Source: Cytobacillus massiliigabonensis
Lineage (GTDB): Bacteria; Bacillota; Bacilli; Bacillales; Cytobacillaceae
Assembly (NCBI RefSeq): GCF_900199725.1
Contig: NZ_LT904903.1
Coordinates: 676,741-722,115, forward strand
Length of the DNA stretch: 45,375 nt
Reading direction: 5' to 3'
Made by a program: the position numbers and the translations under genes
Part shown: positions 41,732-45,375 of the stretch, piece by piece
Layout: each line of letters begins with the position of its first letter
Position numbering within the stretch: the stretch's first letter is position 1
Notes under the pieces: model-generated
The model's database searches: none
What the model was told of the DNA's origin: nothing
Seen by the model: the letters and a program-made list of their open reading frames with translations, nothing else

Positions 41732-42035
41732 GAGTTTATGCTTCCTTTCTCAATTTCCTGTATGAAATGTAAAAATACGGTTGAATTAGATACTATCATT
41801 ATATTTTAAAACAGCCTCCATCCGTTAGGGATTCGCTTAAAAACAATTCGTTTGGCATGGAGGTAAGTATTATTCAAATTGATTTATTCAAGAATATAGG
41901 TAATTACTCATAGTGTGAAGAATTTTTGTCCATTCTATATAAACAAATGTGTTTATACAGGAGAAAAACTCTTGATTATTTTCTGAATAGGAGTAAAATT
42001 AAGATTAAATTTTTTAGAGATTAGGAGATGTATGG
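41732..42035. other. Intergenic region, 304 bp
   Basis: AT-rich spacer between the divergent PP2C-regulator and aspartokinase genes. On the minus strand TATAAT (41798-41803) is a possible -10 for the regulator. A stem CCTCCATCC (41815-41823) / GGCATGGAGG (41854-41863) and a palindrome at 41938-41957 are the only structures seen. No lysine riboswitch consensus was recognised. Confidence 0.5.
41938..41957. promoter_or_regulatory. Palindrome upstream of aspartokinase
   Basis: TATAAACA-AATG-TGTTTATA: perfect 8-bp arms, 79 bases before the aspartokinase ATG. It may be an operator or a leader hairpin; no regulator is identified. Confidence 0.5.
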
Positions 42036-43397
42036 ATGAAAGTCGTGAAGTTTGGTGGCTCCTCTTTAGCAACTGGAAAACAGCTTGAGAAGGTATTTCA
42101 GATTATTCAATCCGATTCAGAAAGAAAGATTATTGTTGTTTCAGCACCAGGAAAGAGGTTTGCCGCAGATCATAAGGTGACAGATTTATTAATTGAATGT
42201 GCAGAGCAATGCTTATTAAATAATGACCCGATAGAATGGGTTGAAAGGGTAATAGAAAGATATTCCTCTATAGCATTTGAATTGCAGCTTCCTAGTGAGA
42301 TTGTTAGGATCATTGAAGATGATTTATCAGCGAGGCTGACCGGAGACAGAAGCAAGCCAAGCCAGTTCATAGATTTAATAAAAGCGAGCGGGGAAGATAA
42401 TCATGCAAAGCTGATAGCAGCTTATTTTCAAAATCAGGGAGTGGAAGCCCATTACGTGAATCCAAAGGATGCTGGTCTATTTGTCAGTGCAGATCCAGGG
42501 AATGCCCAAGTCCTTCCCGAGTCCTATGATTTGCTTTATTCTCTTCGTGAACGTTCTGGTATATTAATTTTTCCAGGATTTTTTGGATATAGCAAGGAAG
42601 GGGATGTGTATACTTTTTCTCGCAGCGGGTCGGATGTGACAGGTTCTATTCTTGCCAGCGGGCTTAAAGCAGACCTATATGAAAATTTTACAGATGTAGA
42701 TGCTGTTTATTCGGTTAATCCATCCATCGTTAGCCGGCCAAAGGAGGTTAAAGAGTTAACCTATAGGGAAATGCGTGAACTTTCCTATGCAGGATTTACG
42801 GTACTTCATGATGAGGCGCTTGTTCCAGCATTTAAGGCAGGCATTCCTGTGCAAATTAAGAATACGAATAACCCATCAGCACCTGGTACAAGGATTGTGT
42901 CTGAACGGGATAATACAAATGGACCGGTTATTGGCATTGCCAGTGACCAAGGATTTTGCAGCATTTATGTCAGTAAATATTTAATGAATAGAGAGGTTGG
43001 ATTTGGAAGAAAGCTTTTAGCTATATTAGAAAGCTTCGGATTATCGTATGAGCATATTCCCTCAGGCATTGATGATGTCTCCATTATTTTAAGGGAAAAC
43101 CAATTTAGTCCGCTGATGGAAAAGGAAATAAAAGAACGGATTGAAACAGAGCTTCACACAGATGAGGTAGTAATCGAGCGGGGTCTTGCTTTAATCATGG
43201 TCGTTGGAGAAGGGATGCGCCACAATATCGGAACGACGGCAAGAGCTTCAAAAGCATTAGCAAATGCGAACGTTAATATCGAAATGATTAATCAGGGCTC
43301 ATCTGAGGTCAGTATGATGTTTGGAGTAAAGGAAATTGATGAAAAGCGAGCAGTGCAGGCACTTTATGAGGAGTTTTTTGCTGCTGTGACGGTATAA
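42036..43397 (+). CDS. thrD: Aspartokinase III (threonine-type)
   Basis: Aspartate kinase, first step of the aspartate family (lysine, threonine, methionine), 453 residues; B. subtilis YclM/ThrD has 454. The kinase domain begins VVKFGGSSLATGKQL; FSRSGSDVTGSILASGL and YSVNPSIVSRP mark the substrate region. Two C-terminal ACT domains (about 300-375 and 380-450) with GEGMRHNIGTTARASKALAN and NVNIEMINQGSSEVSMMFGV provide allosteric feedback. TTAGGAGATG lies before the ATG. It is monocistronic, with a terminator about 100 bases downstream. Confidence 0.94.
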   Translation: MKVVKFGGSSLATGKQLEKVFQIIQSDSERKIIVVSAPGKRFAADHKVTDLLIECAEQCLLNNDPIEWVERVIERYSSIAFELQLPSEIVRIIEDDLSARLTGDRSKPSQFIDLIKASGEDNHAKLIAAYFQNQGVEAHYVNPKDAGLFVSADPGNAQVLPESYDLLYSLRERSGILIFPGFFGYSKEGDVYTFSRSGSDVTGSILASGLKADLYENFTDVDAVYSVNPSIVSRPKEVKELTYREMRELSYAGFTVLHDEALVPAFKAGIPVQIKNTNNPSAPGTRIVSERDNTNGPVIGIASDQGFCSIYVSKYLMNREVGFGRKLLAILESFGLSYEHIPSGIDDVSIILRENQFSPLMEKEIKERIETELHTDEVVIERGLALIMVVGEGMRHNIGTTARASKALANANVNIEMINQGSSEVSMMFGVKEIDEKRAVQALYEEFFAAVTV

Positions 43398-43498
43398 GCT
43401 GCCGAACTGTAAGTAGTATGTCTTGTGAAAATAGGCTTTGACTAATGGATTGGCAATAAAAAAATTTTAAGGCTGCGATAATTTATATTATAATAGGG

Positions 43499-43526
43499 AA
43501 GTCGGCTGAAAAAGCCGGCTTTTTTC
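43499..43526 (+). terminator. Terminator between aspartokinase and permease
   Basis: AAGTCGGCT (43499-43507) and AGCCGGCTT (43513-43521), one G-U pair, followed by TTTTT. It is about 100 bases after the aspartokinase stop and 63 before the permease start. Confidence 0.85.
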
Positions 43527-43589
43527 CGTTTTTGCCTAGCAAAATAGGTTATAAAATTATTAGTTTGTTTTTCAGAAAGTGGTGGAAAT

Positions 43590-44909
43590 ATGAATAAATG
43601 GTTTTCATCGATAACAGTATTTTCTTCTGTTCAATGGCTGTTTTTTATTTTTGCAAATACAGTCATGATTCCGATATCTGTGGCAAATGCCTTTCACCTG
43701 CCACATGAAACGATGGCGATGATGCTGAAAGTTTCACTTGTCTTTACAGGTCTTGCATGTATATTGCAGGGCTGGAAAGGACATCGTTATCCCCTAATGG
43801 AAGGTCATTCAGGTTTAATGTGGGGACTAATTCTTAACTTAGGCTTATCAGCCTCTTCACTTGGAATGAGTTATTCTTCCATTGGCGGAGGGATTGCCAC
43901 TGGGGTCCTTTTGGCTTGTCTAGTGACAATTATTCTTGCAGCTTTCAATGGTATTTCTCTTTTGCAATCAATCTTTAGTCCGATGGTAATGTCGGTTTAT
44001 TTATTTCTATTAACCTTTCAGCTCGTTTTTATCTTTTTTAAAGGAATGCTGAAAGTTACAGAGCAAGGAACGATTGACATACCTGTTAGCCTTTTTTCCG
44101 TTGGGATTGTCATATTGGTGAGTCTAATAAAATTAAAGGGCAATACAGTCATCAGTAATTTTTCAATTTTAATAGGTTTGATTATTGGATGGGGGCTGTA
44201 TGAATTAATCTTTTTTAATCAAGCAGATTCAGTCACACAAGCTTCTGGTTTTGCTTTTACATTATTCCCATTAGGAAATCCGAATCTAGAGGTTGGAATC
44301 ATAGCAGTAGCTTTTTTTGCTGGAATGTTAAATTTAAGCAATACGATTGCTTCCATAAGTGCTGCGCAAAAGCTTTTTAATAGTAAGGCATCTGAGAAGC
44401 AGTACCGTCATTCTATTTTTATAACCTGTATTTTTTCTGTTGTAGGGACAGGCTTTGGACTCGTTCCATTCACGCCATTTACTTCTTCAATCGGATTCTT
44501 GCAAAGCACACGGATATTAGAAAAGAAGCCACTTTACATTGGCGGCGCACTTCTCGCAGTTATTGGACTAATTCCTGCATTAGGATCATTATTAGCGTCA
44601 ATGCCTATTACCGTTGGGAATGCAGTCCTGTTTGTTGCGTACTTGCAGTTGTTTGGTACGGCGTTTGGCAGTTTGAATGGAAAAGAGTTTAACTCAAATA
44701 CAATCTTTCGTCTGGCTGCTCCAGTTCTCATTGGCATCAGTTTAATGAACGTCTCGCCATCCCTTTTCAAGAACCTGCCTGTACTCATCCAGCCATTTAT
44801 CTCAAATGGCCTAATAATGGGGGTACTTCTATCCATCTTATTAGAAAAATGTATTAACTGGTCTGCCTTCGAACAGGTGCCAGGCGGCATGCGTGGGCAG
44901 AAGCTATAA
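43590..44909 (+). CDS. NCS2-family nucleobase permease
   Basis: 439 residues with about 12-14 membrane helices, nucleobase:cation symporter-2 (uracil/xanthine permease) family. Family-typical parts include IFANTVMIPISVANAF at the first helix, YPLMEGHSGLMWGLIL, and GTGFGLVPFTPFTSSIGFLQ in the second half. The length and the order match B. subtilis YwdJ (about 440), a permease of unknown substrate. GGTGGAA stands before the ATG. A terminator-like hairpin lies 63 bases upstream, so attenuation is possible, but no purine riboswitch is seen. Confidence 0.9.
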   Translation: MNKWFSSITVFSSVQWLFFIFANTVMIPISVANAFHLPHETMAMMLKVSLVFTGLACILQGWKGHRYPLMEGHSGLMWGLILNLGLSASSLGMSYSSIGGGIATGVLLACLVTIILAAFNGISLLQSIFSPMVMSVYLFLLTFQLVFIFFKGMLKVTEQGTIDIPVSLFSVGIVILVSLIKLKGNTVISNFSILIGLIIGWGLYELIFFNQADSVTQASGFAFTLFPLGNPNLEVGIIAVAFFAGMLNLSNTIASISAAQKLFNSKASEKQYRHSIFITCIFSVVGTGFGLVPFTPFTSSIGFLQSTRILEKKPLYIGGALLAVIGLIPALGSLLASMPITVGNAVLFVAYLQLFGTAFGSLNGKEFNSNTIFRLAAPVLIGISLMNVSPSLFKNLPVLIQPFISNGLIMGVLLSILLEKCINWSAFEQVPGGMRGQKL

Positions 44910-45009
44910 GTTTGATCGCTTGTGGTGGACAAAAAAGTTGATGCTTTTGTGATAGCGGGCTCTCATAAGAAAATAGCAATGGAAACCTTATGCATTGAAG
45001 TTCAGTATA

Positions 45010-45051
45010 AAAAGGGCAGGGGAATTTTGTTAAATCCCCCTGCCTTTTTTT
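45010..45051 (+). terminator. Terminator after the permease
   Basis: AAAAAGGGCAGGGG and CCCCCTGCCTTTTTTT pair across AATTTTGTTAAAT. It lies 100 bases beyond the permease stop; the stretch between holds nothing recognisable. Confidence 0.92.
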
Positions 45052-45099
45052 ATATTCTTCATAAAGATAACTACATATGAAGGATAGATATTGATCGGT

Positions 45100-45375
45100 T
45101 AGCTTGTAAAAAGTCCTTCATCAAGGTTATGAAGTCTCGATCATGTCCGGATAGCTTGTAAAAAGTCCCTCATCAAGGTTATGAAAGTCCAATCATGTCC
45201 GGTTAGCTTGTAAAGAGTTCTTTATCAAGGAAATGAAAGCCCGAATTCGGTGGGATAGCTTGAAAAGAGTCCATCATCAAGGTTATGAAGGCCAATTCAT
45301 GTTCGAATACTAGTAAAAAGTCCTTCATCAAGGTTATGAAGTCCCGATCATGTCCGGATAGCTTGTAAAAAGTCC
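45100..45375. repeat. Right tandem array of 52-bp repeats (5.3 units)
   Basis: Units at 45100-45151, 45152-45203, 45204-45255, 45256-45307, 45308-45358 and a partial one from 45359 to the window end. Each begins TAGCTTGTAAAAAGTCC and holds CTTCATCAAGGTTATGAAG, an inverted repeat (CTTCAT/ATGAAG) around a seven-base loop, then a variable TCTCGATCATGTCCGG-like tail. The period is exactly 52 bp for four units. The core is almost the same as in the left array (TTCATCGAGGTTATGAAG). Non-coding; probably continues beyond the window. Confidence 0.95.

Noticed and set aside
41732..42035. Lysine riboswitch before aspartokinase
   Set aside because: The conserved lysine-riboswitch segments and a terminator before the start are missing; aspartokinase III is usually not lysine-riboswitch controlled.
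43398..43589. Purine riboswitch before the nucleobase permease
   Set aside because: No TATA(n)-type three-way junction consensus was found, only a terminator-like hairpin.
44534..44932. 132-residue minus-strand frame at the permease end
   Set aside because: It is antisense to well-conserved permease helices and has no recognisable domain.

Overview
The window is a low-GC, densely packed chromosomal segment of a Bacillaceae bacterium (Bacillus or one of the genera split from it). The evidence is strong AGGAGG-type ribosome binding sites, several GTG/TTG starts, Bacillus-type terminators between almost every convergent pair, and close relatives of Bacillus subtilis proteins: YkuD, HemAT, XpaC-YaaN, YhgE, YwaD, aspartokinase III and the seven-subunit Mrp antiporter. 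There is no rRNA, tRNA, CRISPR array, prophage or insertion sequence. Both ends of the window lie in tandem arrays of a roughly 52-bp repeat (1-206 and 45100-45375). The two arrays share one stem-loop core, although the rest of the unit differs.

Left part (0.3-14.8 kb): a LysM-YkuD L,D-transpeptidase; a methyl-accepting chemotaxis protein (MCP) preceded by a class I cyclic-di-GMP riboswitch and terminator; a TerD-von Willebrand A protein; proline dehydrogenase; a divergent HxlR regulator/nitroreductase pair with two palindromic operators between them; a YhgE/Pip membrane protein, a TetR regulator and a DHA2 drug exporter; a small SET-domain protein; a PLP-dependent Cys/Met-metabolism enzyme; and the globin-coupled oxygen sensor HemAT.

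Middle part (15-26.3 kb): the xpaC-yaaN (TelA) pair; a small helix-turn-helix protein with a paired-palindrome operator; a single-domain thioredoxin-reductase-like flavoprotein without cysteines; a secreted M28 aminopeptidase; a Gfo/Idh oxidoreductase; a D-2-hydroxyacid dehydrogenase; a TerD-low-complexity-zinc ribbon-TerB protein; an interspersed repeat element; and an operon of glutaminyl-tRNA synthetase, an ASCH-domain protein and a four-helix membrane protein. GlnRS is uncommon in Bacillaceae, which normally use the GatCAB transamidation route.

Right part (26.3-45 kb): a large TPR protein with a degenerate GTPase domain; a hybrid histidine kinase followed by a CheR-type methyltransferase; a catalytic-domain-only tyrosine recombinase; a KdpD-like universal stress protein divergent from mrpABCDEFG (Na+(Li+,K+)/H+ antiporter); a response regulator with a PP2C phosphatase output; aspartokinase III; and an NCS2 nucleobase permease.

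The common thread is sensing and stress adaptation: c-di-GMP, oxygen, redox/electrophile, sodium/pH and Ter/Tel-type envelope stress. The least-described items are the TPR-pseudoGTPase, the TerD-linker-zinc ribbon-TerB protein, the minimal recombinase with its flanking inverted repeat, and the related terminal repeat arrays.
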